64,000 nucleotides of DNA, from assembly GCF_043641665.1 (NCBI RefSeq), contig NC_092198.1, forward strand, positions 12,971,001 to 13,035,000, given 5' to 3'. This DNA is from Enoplosus armatus (taxonomy: Eukaryota; Chordata; Actinopteri; Centrarchiformes; Enoplosidae). This document shows, in pieces, positions 34,256 through 43,727 of the stretch. The notes under the pieces were generated by a model that was given only the letters and a program-made list of their open reading frames with translations, made no database searches and was not told the origin of the DNA. The number at the start of each line of letters is the position of its first letter. The stretch's first letter is position 1. The translations under genes were made by a program, and so were the position numbers.

Positions 34256-36149
34256 CTGTTACAGTTCCCTATCCCCCAACCATAAATCATAAACGCTGAA
34301 CGAATTTGGTGCATCTGTCAGTCTCTCGCTGAATCACTCTGCTTCTCAGAAGAACTCTGTAACACTCACATACATTAATTTAACTTCCCAGAAGCTGGCT
34401 GGTAAAGTGTTCGAGACTGGACTGCAGGGCGGTATTAGGGATAAGACAGGTATGTGTGGACACAGAGGAAGCTTCAGGATATCTCTCCTCCCTCCAGTTT
34501 CTGTCTTATTCACAGTATTGCTGGCCAGGAAGTGGGTGAAAGCAAACTGAAGTGAAGTGAAGTGAATTCAAGTTACGTTTAAGGCTGGTGCCCACTTGGT
34601 AGAAGTAGTGCGACAAATAAACTTTACATGTATAGAAAGAATAAGAGAGGGAAGTGATGCAGAGAGGGAAAGTGAAATGTTTCCTGCTATGAGAGGGCCA
34701 AGAAACCTCCAGCAAACCTCCAGCTTGATGTGGACAATACAAGCACAGTACGCTTCACTCATGCTGTATGTGACCTCTGACAGACAGATAGACTCAAATA
34801 CAATACAAACACACAGTGAGTGTTGCACTTGGATAGAGACTGACATCTTTGACCTTAAACTCCAGCACCGCTGGACCCACTGATGGGACCATTCATTCAA
34901 ATGTGCTGGCTGTGCAGAAAAGCTTGACTACACACAACTTTATTTTTAAATTCTCATCAAAATCCCAGTTGTGAAATGACCACAGGGTGTGAAGCTCATT
35001 CAATTATCTTCAATGAAACATATATGTAATATTGTCATATTGTCAGAGCTGTCTGTTGTTTCTGTCCAGATATCATGCAGCACACAATAATCAAACCTTA
35101 ACTAAGACTTTGCCTCTGTGTGTTCGACACTAAATCTGTTCCACTAACCTCAAGTCTGACCTGCTGCCCTCATTTGCTTAAATGTGATTAAAACACAAAC
35201 ATATTTAGTCACATACGTATTTTATACCTGTGCATACACAGACACACATACTGTAGTGAGGAAACTGACACACAAACTACACATATGCAAAAGAGCTTTG
35301 TTGAGCGAGCCAGACATGTAAGTGTGATTTTTGGAGCAAACTTGCCTCTCCATTCTCACCACTACGCCCACTTCCTGTTAAAGGATATTAAAAACAAGGT
35401 CTTTATTTCATCTAGTCATATTTTGTTCTTCAAACTGACAAATCTAGTGCATTGACTCCTGGACCCAAAGTGACCAAAGAGTCCATGCTTTAAGGCAATT
35501 TCCCAAAGTGTCAAATAGGATGGAAATCAGGCCAGTGCTGGTCAAGCTCTCACTCAGCATTTTAAAATGACTAACAGAGTTGCCAGGTGTGTACCAGTCT
35601 GACTCTGGGGTGAAGTTTGTCATTTGGAAAAATACTTACACTGCCCATTTATTCCTTTACTCCTTTTCATTTTTGTTATTTACATGTGCAATGTTTGAGC
35701 AGAGGTGGCAAACCAAAGCACAAACATACATTTATATTTAATACTGAAGGCTGCCGCTCCAAGATAATCTCATGTTTAGGGGGTGAAGATAGAATAATAT
35801 TTTGCGTCTATCCGACACCTCCAGCTGACAAGGCTCATTAGGAGGCGAGGGCAGGACAACTTGGCCTCCTTCCTCTATATCCCCTCCACCTACAGTATGT
35901 TAGTCCTCATGGAAGTGTTGAGGAAAACTAAGCATTACATCCGACAGACCCCAAAACAACCCCTAACTGGCGTCACATCCAGCCTAAATGCCTAAACAAT
36001 CAGACGGCTTGTAATTCACTCCGGGTTGGTAAAACAAGCAGCCCTCCCTGCTGAGCAGAGGCTAGCCATGCTCTGTTTATTTACCTGCTCTCTAACGTCC
36101 ACGCCAGCTTGTTAATTGGGTTTAGGGGTCAATAAAGGGATAATAGTCT

Positions 36150-36510
36150 TGACTTGAATGGAAACCATTGGTGTTCTGATTTTAATTGGAGGATTTAAAA
36201 CAAAACAAATGCAGAAATCAGATTAATATTTTATGGTTGTTACAAACACTTCTGCATGCAGTGAATGGATTAGCATATTTTCTTTTTTCATTAGCTATGA
36301 TAAATGTTGATCTTTTGCGTTCCATATTTTCTGGGTTAATTAAATATAAAATCATTTGAAAAATAGCTTCATGTTGACCCCGTGATTACATAATGGAGCA
36401 ATTAGCATTACCAATTAGCATCTCCATGCCTGAGAGGCTGCTATTGCCCTCTCCAGAGAGACGGGCAAACACTAAAACAACACAGGGTAATTATCCTCCA
36501 TTAGTGCATT
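36150..36510. promoter_or_regulatory. candidate conserved non-coding element
   Basis: An AT-rich, non-repetitive block with many homeodomain-type cores (TTAATTGG, GGTTAATTAAAT, CAATTAGCATTACCAATTAGC, GGTAATTATCC) and no coding frame. This texture is typical of vertebrate developmental enhancers, but conservation cannot be tested here. Confidence 0.3.
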
Positions 36511-36817
36511 TGTTTTTCACCACACAAAAAGAGAGCAGATGGAAAAAAAATTAACCAATGCGCCAACGCTGTTAAACTGCAACTGCTGTTCAAGGCTTGC
36601 TGAGCAATGATGGTTATAACCCAAGAGAAATCCCAGATAAATTTGTGGGCAATGGTTTGTGACTACACTTGTGTGCTGTGCTACTGTATGTAAACGGCCT
36701 CTTCTTTTGACAAATGACTGCAAAGGATTGATCAAATTAAGATATGATAAATAGTTGCCATAGAAGCTCAACAAAGTTGGGATGTGTTCAGTTAAATACA
36801 TAATAATTCACTTTTAA

Positions 36818-37057
36818 ATAACATTTCAAGGAGGCGGATTTTGTTACCATTTGACAGAGCCAAGCGAGCTGGTTCCCCGTGTTTCCAGTCTTTGTGCTAA
36901 GCTAAGCTAACTGTAGCCTTATATTTAATGTGAGTGGTATCAGTCTTTGTATATAACTCTTCGGAAATCAAAGTCTATTTCCCAAACTATTCCTTGAATG
37001 CAAAGACATGAGCATGGTATCAATCTTCTCAACATTTGGAAAGAAAGCGAGTGAGTG
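36818..37057 (-). repeat. teleost dispersed repeat, 5' piece (interrupted by ERV)
   Basis: The sequence contains GTGCTAAGCTAAGCTAACTG, a GTGGTAT...CTTCTC segment and an AAGAAAGCGAGTG end. It matches, in inverse orientation, the block at about 60690-60935. The remainder continues after the retrovirus at 48924. The family is widespread in fish introns and UTRs; I do not assign a name. Confidence 0.7.
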
Positions 37058-37572
37058 TGTCGTTAATTTCTTCTTCATTCCCCAGATGTAGGCGATGATT
37101 TGATGATGGAAGGAGACTCCGCTGATACTGACTTTTCACATAATATTCTTTATTTGCATCAAAGATCAGGATCAACAGGCATGCGCATCTTAACCTGGAC
37201 AGCACCCGTAGCCGAATCAGTACTGCTGCCTCGAACACTGTTCAACCTCGTCCTTTATACATTTAGGCATACATAGGGTCCTATTATAACTCATAAATCT
37301 ATAAACTTATCTTTCCCTAGTGTCCCTCAGTACCCCAAAACCTATGATATACGAGTTATTTGGACAGCAGTCTAGGGGTCAAGGACAAGAGACCTCTATC
37401 GTATAACTCCCACATTCCAAGGGAGACTCCCAAACTATAATGAGTCTTATCAGTATGGAGCCCCAACATCTGCTAGTTATCCACCTGGAACACTGCATAC
37501 GTGACAACTTTGTACTGTATATCATTTTATGAAAAGATTCCTTTTATGTTTAGTATCAAATAATACACATCA
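37058..37572 (-). repeat. 3' LTR of the ERV (515 bp)
   Basis: Same sequence and length as the copy at 48405-48919 by direct reading. TATAAAG is at 37259-37253 and AATAAA at 37154-37149 on the minus strand. Confidence 0.97.
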
Positions 37573-37585
37573 TATTTCCCCCCTC
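37573..37585 (-). other. ERV polypurine tract
   Basis: The minus strand reads GAGGGGGGAAATA immediately before the TG of the 3' LTR, the expected place for plus-strand priming. Confidence 0.9.
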
Positions 37586-37603
37586 GGGACTTTTTAAGTC
37601 CCG
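37585..37603 (-). repeat. hairpin next to the ERV polypurine tract
   Basis: CGGGACTT-TTT-AAGTCCCG is a perfect 8-bp inverted repeat with a 3-nt loop abutting the polypurine tract. Confidence 0.85.
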
Positions 37604-38969
37604 CAATACATGAAAAATAAAAGAGTCATATTTGCAATTGGCCACGTAAGTGTCATCTAATGACACACACAGAATACTCATGAAATCCCTTCCATCCATG
37701 CTTGTTACAGCATAGCCTCAGTGATATATGAATTTTGTAATATAACAAATTTGGTATATTTTGCGGAGTATGAGAGCGAAAAACCTGTCTGGCAGCCATC
37801 TTTCCTTTAATATCCATCAAACAATCAAGACAGGAAAACTCTCTCATGGTCCCTCTGCCCAAGGCAACCACCGATCAGGCACTCCAATCTAATTAAGAAA
37901 TAAGGGTTCTAAAAATACTGTAAGAGCAGAATGTTAAGCAAATACGTATAGGAATACTCAGAAAAAAATTAAAAATGTCCAAAGTCAGGCTGGTCGACCC
38001 ATCGCACCTTCCAGTGGACCTTTCCCTACCTAACATTACTATCCCTAACCACCGAAACAAAACAAAAAGCTGAGATCCTAAGGTATCCACAACATAACAG
38101 AAAACATTCTACTCAAAACAATTACAATGAATAAACCCCAAAAACATTTTCTTTTCCTCAGTCTTATACCCCATGTTATACACACTTGATTATCACTCAT
38201 GTAATTATATAAAAGTCAAGAACACCTTTAATTGAACAAGATCATTGTTGACTAAACTAATTGTTCTACTTCAATGTCCCCTGTAGTGATGTATATAAGG
38301 ACATATAACGTAGCTATTACTAACACAGGTTACAAATTAATAAACAAAACGCAATAACGTATGAATATAAAAAACTATACTAACATACTAAACAATTGAA
38401 TATAGTCCCCATAGTGTTCTGAATAAGATTTATCAATTTTATTGTTACAGTATCCTTGTTCAGAGTCCCCTTGTCCATTTTCAATGTCCATGTGTGAGTG
38501 TTTGAGTCCATGGAGACTGTGGGGATCCCTGGACAAGCTGCCACCTTCACATTGCTCTCCCCATTATTGTCCTGGGAACAGAGAAAACACCAGCCAATAT
38601 CTTTGCAAAAACATCAGATGCAGTATAGTAGTTTGCAATTAATTCACCTTGTTTTCATATTTTCACCATGTTCAGTTCATAATCCTATTGTCAAAATGAT
38701 GGCATATTTATGAAATGTATAATGGAATGTAGAGAAATTTTACAAATGTTACAATTCAATTTTCTATTTCCCCCCTTTACCATTCCAAATCCAATTTGGA
38801 ATGTAAACTTATCATCCCAAGTAATCTCACTACCTGTAACTCCACCGATCAAAACATAATACAGAATACACCAACCAAAGAAAGTCAAATAAAAACTAAT
38901 ATGTCAACACTAACGATAAAAATCTTAAAATAATCCTAAAAGATAAATGTCGCTTTGACTACTCCAAAG
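37604..38969 (-). other. ERV tail between env and the polypurine tract
   Basis: 1.4 kb without a long frame. On the minus strand it includes a hydrophobic open stretch (about 38888-38780, no ATG), a PPT-like GGTAAAGGGGGGAAATAG at about 38780-38763, and a second open stretch (about 38613-38380) after a CTCTGTTCCCAG acceptor-like site with Ig-like character. It may be the remains of an accessory gene. Confidence 0.5.
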
Positions 38970-40622
38970 TTAAACAACCAAAACTGGATATTGATCCACT
39001 ATGTCGTCTGCCACTACTTCCTCCTCATCCTCATCTAAGTTATCTCTTCGTAGCAGTGGCATCTGGGCATTATCTGCCGGCATTACCACTCCTACCCATC
39101 TCAGTATCATAGCCTTTGCGAAAGTCAACAACAACGTACAAAAACAAAACATCACACACAGTGACAAAACAAGAGCCACCAGAATTTGAACCAATACAGC
39201 TCCCATGGGTCCTAATTTATCTTGCAACCAAGCATTAGCTGACCATCCAGCTCCTCCTGATGCACCAAACGCATCTCTAATGTGTTTTAACGCATCTATG
39301 ACACTAGTTATGTTGTCAGAGCTGTCAGGAATCAAAGTGTAACAGGCATCCCCTGTTAAGTTTAAAGCCACACATAGGCCACCTTGTTTGGCCAGAATAT
39401 AATCAAGAGCCATGTCATGCTTCAACAATGTTAACCTATGACTTCTTTGAGTATTTGACAGGTAGTCAAACCCTCTTATAGTCTCATTTGCAAAACCTTG
39501 TAGGGTGTAGGTGATATTATCAATATGATCAGCCAAGAATGTTACCCCATACCATGGCAACAAGCCTATACCCCATTTCTCAGCTAAACTTATCCTCCAA
39601 TGATAGGACTCCAGATTATGAAACTGTGCCAAATCTCTCTTCCTCCTATTTCCAGAAACGTCATTAGGTTGGTCCCCATCAGGACCCTGTCCCTGTTGGA
39701 CAAAGAAAACTTCATAGGGAAGTTTCAACATTGCCATATAACAACATCCAGTCCACCCATATGGTAGAAATATATATGCTTTATCACCACAAATCCACCA
39801 AATATCCTTAAAACTTCCAATAGTCACATTAATTGGCAAAGCTTGACTTTGTACACTTAACGTTCTACTCAATTTATGGTGAGATGCATGAAAAGTTACT
39901 GTATATATCTCATTAACTACTGCTTGATCATGAAATCCAAATTGCATCCCATACTTATCACACTCTGATATCCCCACAAACATTCCAGCCCCGTTATGGG
40001 TATCGTTTGAACAAAAACAAGTCATGGCCTTGACAGGTGTCACTTCCATTGCTTCAGGGACTGCTGTCATAATATTTTCATGCTGATCAAGCAAATTCAC
40101 ATAAGGTAGATCATTCAACCAAGAACAATTACGTCGAGGTCTAAACAGATTCTTTGACAAAGCCATCAGAGGATCTGCTGATGCTCGTTGCTTATAAAGC
40201 AACCATGATAATGCATTACTTTGACAAACCATATTCAACGGTTCTGGTACCGTCTCTAAAATTGAAGGCCATGTGCCTGGAGCTGGAACTTTCACTATAC
40301 ATGGACAATTCATGTTAGTAGCTAATCTTACAGAATGAGTTAATTGCTGAAACCACAAGTTTCTACTTGCCCATGGGTCTGATATTTGCAGCATTGAAGA
40401 ATCAAATCCAAATGCTTTCCACTTAACTTCACGCTTCTGTAGTGCATGATAACGTTCAGTCATGTCTTCTGGTGACCAATCAGAATCTAAATCATCATTG
40501 TCTACTTCCGCCATAGTTATCTGAACTCTTTCAGATGACTTTGTATCATTCTTTTCAACAGTTAATTCATGATTTCCAAATTCCTTACTAATATTACTCC
40601 AATTTTCATTCAACTCTAACAT
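38970..40622 (-). CDS. env: ERV env-region ORF 2: envelope body with furin site and TM
   Basis: This 550-aa frame starts at ATG 40622, which overlaps the ORF 1 stop (ATGTTAG), and has no signal peptide of its own. It shows several SU-type cysteines, a WWICGD...LPYGWTGCC motif as in fish retroviral envelopes, a furin-type RRKR site at 326-329, an ectodomain helical stretch, a QGGLCVALNLTGDAC segment (C417 to C427, an NLT sequon between) in the position of the TM disulfide loop, a membrane span at about 473-503 and an acidic tail ending YPVLVV with a YxxL-type endocytic motif. The frame is uninterrupted. In a working envelope it would need a signal peptide, which ORF 1 supplies in a frame offset by -1. 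Confidence 0.9.
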   Translation of the reverse strand: MLELNENWSNISKEFGNHELTVEKNDTKSSERVQITMAEVDNDDLDSDWSPEDMTERYHALQKREVKWKAFGFDSSMLQISDPWASRNLWFQQLTHSVRLATNMNCPCIVKVPAPGTWPSILETVPEPLNMVCQSNALSWLLYKQRASADPLMALSKNLFRPRRNCSWLNDLPYVNLLDQHENIMTAVPEAMEVTPVKAMTCFCSNDTHNGAGMFVGISECDKYGMQFGFHDQAVVNEIYTVTFHASHHKLSRTLSVQSQALPINVTIGSFKDIWWICGDKAYIFLPYGWTGCCYMAMLKLPYEVFFVQQGQGPDGDQPNDVSGNRRKRDLAQFHNLESYHWRISLAEKWGIGLLPWYGVTFLADHIDNITYTLQGFANETIRGFDYLSNTQRSHRLTLLKHDMALDYILAKQGGLCVALNLTGDACYTLIPDSSDNITSVIDALKHIRDAFGASGGAGWSANAWLQDKLGPMGAVLVQILVALVLSLCVMFCFCTLLLTFAKAMILRWVGVVMPADNAQMPLLRRDNLDEDEEEVVADDIVDQYPVLVV

Positions 40623-41653
40623 GGATTTCGATATGTCTTCGATGTCGCAGATGTCATAGATGTTTTTGATGTCATATCCGTTGTCAGTGTCACGTTCTGA
40701 AATTTTGTAGACATTGGAGATATGATAGTCATGTTACTTGTAGAGGTATCTGTTTTCACTATTTTACTTGTAACATGTCCGGATGCTTCAGGAATAGAAG
40801 TTGTCACCACCATAGCTGTAACATTTGTTCCTAGCAAAATTGTAGCTAGAGTAATAGCCGGAGTTGATATATTAATACTACTAGTAGTTCTTGAAACTGT
40901 AGTTAAATATGAAACATTCTTAGCATCAGTAACATTTAAAACTAATGAAGTGGACGTTTGTGTCGTTTTCATAGTCTTTGACGGAAGAGTTGATGTTATG
41001 GTTGTCTGTTCTTTTACGTTCTCAATCACTTGAGACTCTGCGATCTTACTCTTATCTATCACCACTAAAGTCACCATATAAGTTTTGCAGGCTATCTCTG
41101 ATGTCGCACTCTCAGCTTGTAGGTCATAGTAAGAACATTTATAGTCACCTTGATCATCCAACTGAGACCCTCGTAGATAAATACTACAGTCTCCTTCAAC
41201 CTTGAATCTTCTTTTATCATTTATTAACACATATCTTCCAATTGGTGACTTTGCTGATAAATCAATGACTCTTGCGTGGGGATCTTCCCACTGTACTCGA
41301 TATTTCCCTTGTCCGCTATTTTCTCCTGTACACTGACAGGGGAGCTGAACTGACTTTCCTAAGGCCACCTCAACTCTAGTCCTCGTAACGTTTCGGTTTA
41401 ACCCTGCTCCGCACGGGCCTTGGACTTTTTGGCCTGGCTGGGTCTGTGTATTTTCCAGGTGAGGTATTGCAGCCCTCTGGAATCTCTGACGAGCCACTCC
41501 GCAGGGCAGTAGGCCCTGTTGTTTCTGGGACATGTTGCAACACAATTTCACCAAATCTTCTTTCCTGCTCGTTGACTGATAAGTCATCTCTGGCATCATT
41601 AGGAGTGTAATCAACACCAACATGACTGTCCACAACATGGTCAATTTCTCCAT
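40616..41653 (-). CDS. ERV env-region ORF 1: signal peptide, Ig V-like domain, mucin-like stalk
   Basis: I chose ATG 41653 because it opens MEKLTMLWTVMLVLITLLMM, a typical signal peptide; the frame extends further upstream within pol without ATG support. The product has 345 residues. Residues about 93-199 form an Ig V-set-like domain: B-strand Cys (LPCQC), C-strand Trp (YRVQWED), and the DDQGDYKC motif with D-x-G-x-Y-x-C. A Thr/Ser-rich region with many N-glycosylation sequons and TSKTSMTSATSK-like repeats follows. There is no membrane anchor, so the product as written is secreted unless fused to ORF 2. It sits where the envelope surface subunit should start. An Ig domain there is not standard for retroviral envelopes and suggests capture of a host gene. 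Confidence 0.85.
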   Translation of the reverse strand: MEKLTMLWTVMLVLITLLMMPEMTYQSTSRKEDLVKLCCNMSQKQQGLLPCGVARQRFQRAAIPHLENTQTQPGQKVQGPCGAGLNRNVTRTRVEVALGKSVQLPCQCTGENSGQGKYRVQWEDPHARVIDLSAKSPIGRYVLINDKRRFKVEGDCSIYLRGSQLDDQGDYKCSYYDLQAESATSEIACKTYMVTLVVIDKSKIAESQVIENVKEQTTITSTLPSKTMKTTQTSTSLVLNVTDAKNVSYLTTVSRTTSSINISTPAITLATILLGTNVTAMVVTTSIPEASGHVTSKIVKTDTSTSNMTIISPMSTKFQNVTLTTDMTSKTSMTSATSKTYRNPC

Positions 41654-43727
41654 CCGGATTTTGACCTTGGAGGTCCTCATGAACCTCTGCTTCTCCTGGC
41701 TCTCTTGAGCCATCAACATCCTTTGGTGCTTTAACACAATGCGATAAATGATACCAAGTCGGAGACCCTCTAACCTGCACTGCAGTTCCAGTACTGCGAA
41801 CAACTTCAAATGGTCCTTGGCGGCGTTCGTTAAACCACTTCCTTCTAAACACCTTCACGAACACCTTGTCTCCAGGCTGCACTGTGTTCCTCTTTTGCTC
41901 ATCTAGCCTCTTTTGCACCTCCTCCTGCTTTTGCCTGTCAGAAACATATGTGGATATTTTCTTATGTAAAGCAGCCATATACTGAACATACATTCGCATT
42001 TCGTCTTCCAAGAGGGCCAAACTTGGACCTTTTCCACTGGTGCGTAAACAAGGTGTTGGCATTCGTCGACCTGTGGCCAACTCATGGGGTGTCATGTGCA
42101 AATCACGGAGCTCACTCGAACGGCAAGCCATTAGTGCCAATGGAAGCGCCGCTACCCAATTTAGACCCGTGTGTTGGCATATCTTAACAATACGATTTTT
42201 CAACACACCATTCATTTTTTCACAAGCTCCTTGGCTTTGCGGATGGTAAACAGCTCCTAGACGCTGTTTAATTCCCAATTTCTGTAGAATCAATCTTACC
42301 GTTTTATCCACAAACTCTTTACCATTATCTGAGGATATACGATCTGGAAGTCCCCATCTACTTATGACCTCACGACACAAGAACTTAGCAACAGACTGAG
42401 CATCCTTCCGCTTGGTAGGACAAGCCTCAGGCCATCGTGAAAATCTATCCACTACAACAAGCATGTATCTTTTGCCTTCAATTGGTTTTATCATGTCAAC
42501 AAAATCCACAACCAACTCACGCATGGGACCTGTCGGAGTTGGAATGTGACCAGGAGGGACTGTCAAACCTCTCCGAACATTATTTTTTAAACAGATAGTG
42601 CATCTGCCTATGACATAATCAATTTGTTCAAGCAAATAAGGTGCCCAAAAACCATACTCTTTCGTTATCTTTCTCCTTACTTCCCCCCTTGAGACATGAG
42701 CTAGCCCATGTGCTTCTTGAATCATCAAACCTAGTAGGTCTGGTGGTGCTACCATCAATCCTTCATGGTTTCGCCACAGACCAGTGGAATCTTGAGTGGC
42801 TCCTCGATCTTGCCACAATTGTTTATCTATCCTAGAGGCAGCTTCCTGCATTGAAACCACATCTCTGAGTGTAATTTTATCTTCCAAGTCTACCTCATGA
42901 GTGACCAGAAAGACCTTGCCCAATTTATCTGCTCCTGTGACTGCTTTTGCAGCCTCATCTGCTGCTTTATTACCGAGTGTGACCCTTGACATGTCTTTTT
43001 TATGCGCAGCACACTTAGCTATTGCTATTTCTTTAGGCTTCATCATAGCATGCAACAACTTCATTATCTGAGCATGATGCTGTATAGGAGAACCATCCGT
43101 TTTCTTAAATCCTCGATTTCTCCACACTGCTCCAAACAAGTGACACACATTATGCGCATAAGCAGAATCTGTATATATTGTCACCCGTTTTCCTTCTGCC
43201 AACAAACATGCTTCTGTCAGCCCCACTAGCTCAGCAAGTTGTGCCGATGCAGGCTGTGGTATTACTTCTGCTTTCTCAACAACAAATTCAGTTCCTTGTG
43301 CTTTCACTACTGCATAGCCAGCACTCAATGTGTCTCCTACTCGATAGCAGGACCCATCAGTCCAATACTCCAGATCTGCCTCTTGCAATGGAAGAGCTTG
43401 CAAATCTGACCTGAGTCTTGAGTATTTCTCTGCTTCTAGAACACAATCGTGTGGCTCCCCATCCTCTGGAGTTGGCAAATTTTCAGCTGGATTTACTGTG
43501 GCACATCTAGCCAGGGTAACATCTTCCTGTTCCAAGAGTCTATGATAGTCTCTGAGCCTAGGCATTGTCAATGTATATTTGCCATAATTTAAAAGATTTC
43601 TGAGACTGTGATGGGTAAGAATTGTCACAGGATAACCCATAGTCACAGCTGACGCTTTGTCATACATCAAATGAACTCCCACCATTGCTCTGTAGCACAG
43701 TGGTAAACCCAACTCTGCTTCTGCCTC
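41376..43727 (-). pseudogene. pol: ERV pol remnant: RT connection, RNase H, integrase
   Basis: The open frame is +1 relative to gag and has no start of its own; recognisable pol begins near 43710. Numbering from 43913: RT connection about 69-150, RNase H with D186, E228, D249 and D319 plus H304, integrase zinc domain H402/H406/C438/C441, catalytic D470, D529, E565 (D-35-E), and a C-terminal domain with the GPF motif at 700-702. All catalytic residues of both retained enzymes are present. Protease and the fingers/palm with the active site of RT are missing, a loss of roughly 1.5-2 kb by family comparison. Expression would need a frameshift from gag. The 3' end overlaps the env signal peptide frame by 278 nt. 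Confidence 0.92.

Larger units (their letters stand above)
30235..36817 (+). other. ust intron 1, left part
   Basis: No exon found. Microsatellites are at 31473-31523 (CA), 31963-32009 (AC), 33400-33424 (CT) and 34221-34248 (GT), and a poly-T run is near 33640-33652. A 14-bp CACACACACGCCTG unit is repeated three times near 31529-31569. An ATTA-rich block at 36150-36510 is listed separately. Confidence 0.75.

Noticed and set aside
38691..38888. Signal-peptide-like 65-codon frame in the ERV tail
   Set aside because: It begins with TTG and has no in-frame ATG before an upstream stop, so it was not called as a gene; kept only as part of a possible spliced accessory region.
40722..41033. Plus-strand frames opposite gag, pol and env
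   Set aside because: They are shadows of the minus-strand viral genes, without motifs of their own. The same holds for frames near 39001, 41948, 42641, 43002, 44392, 45109 and 45413.
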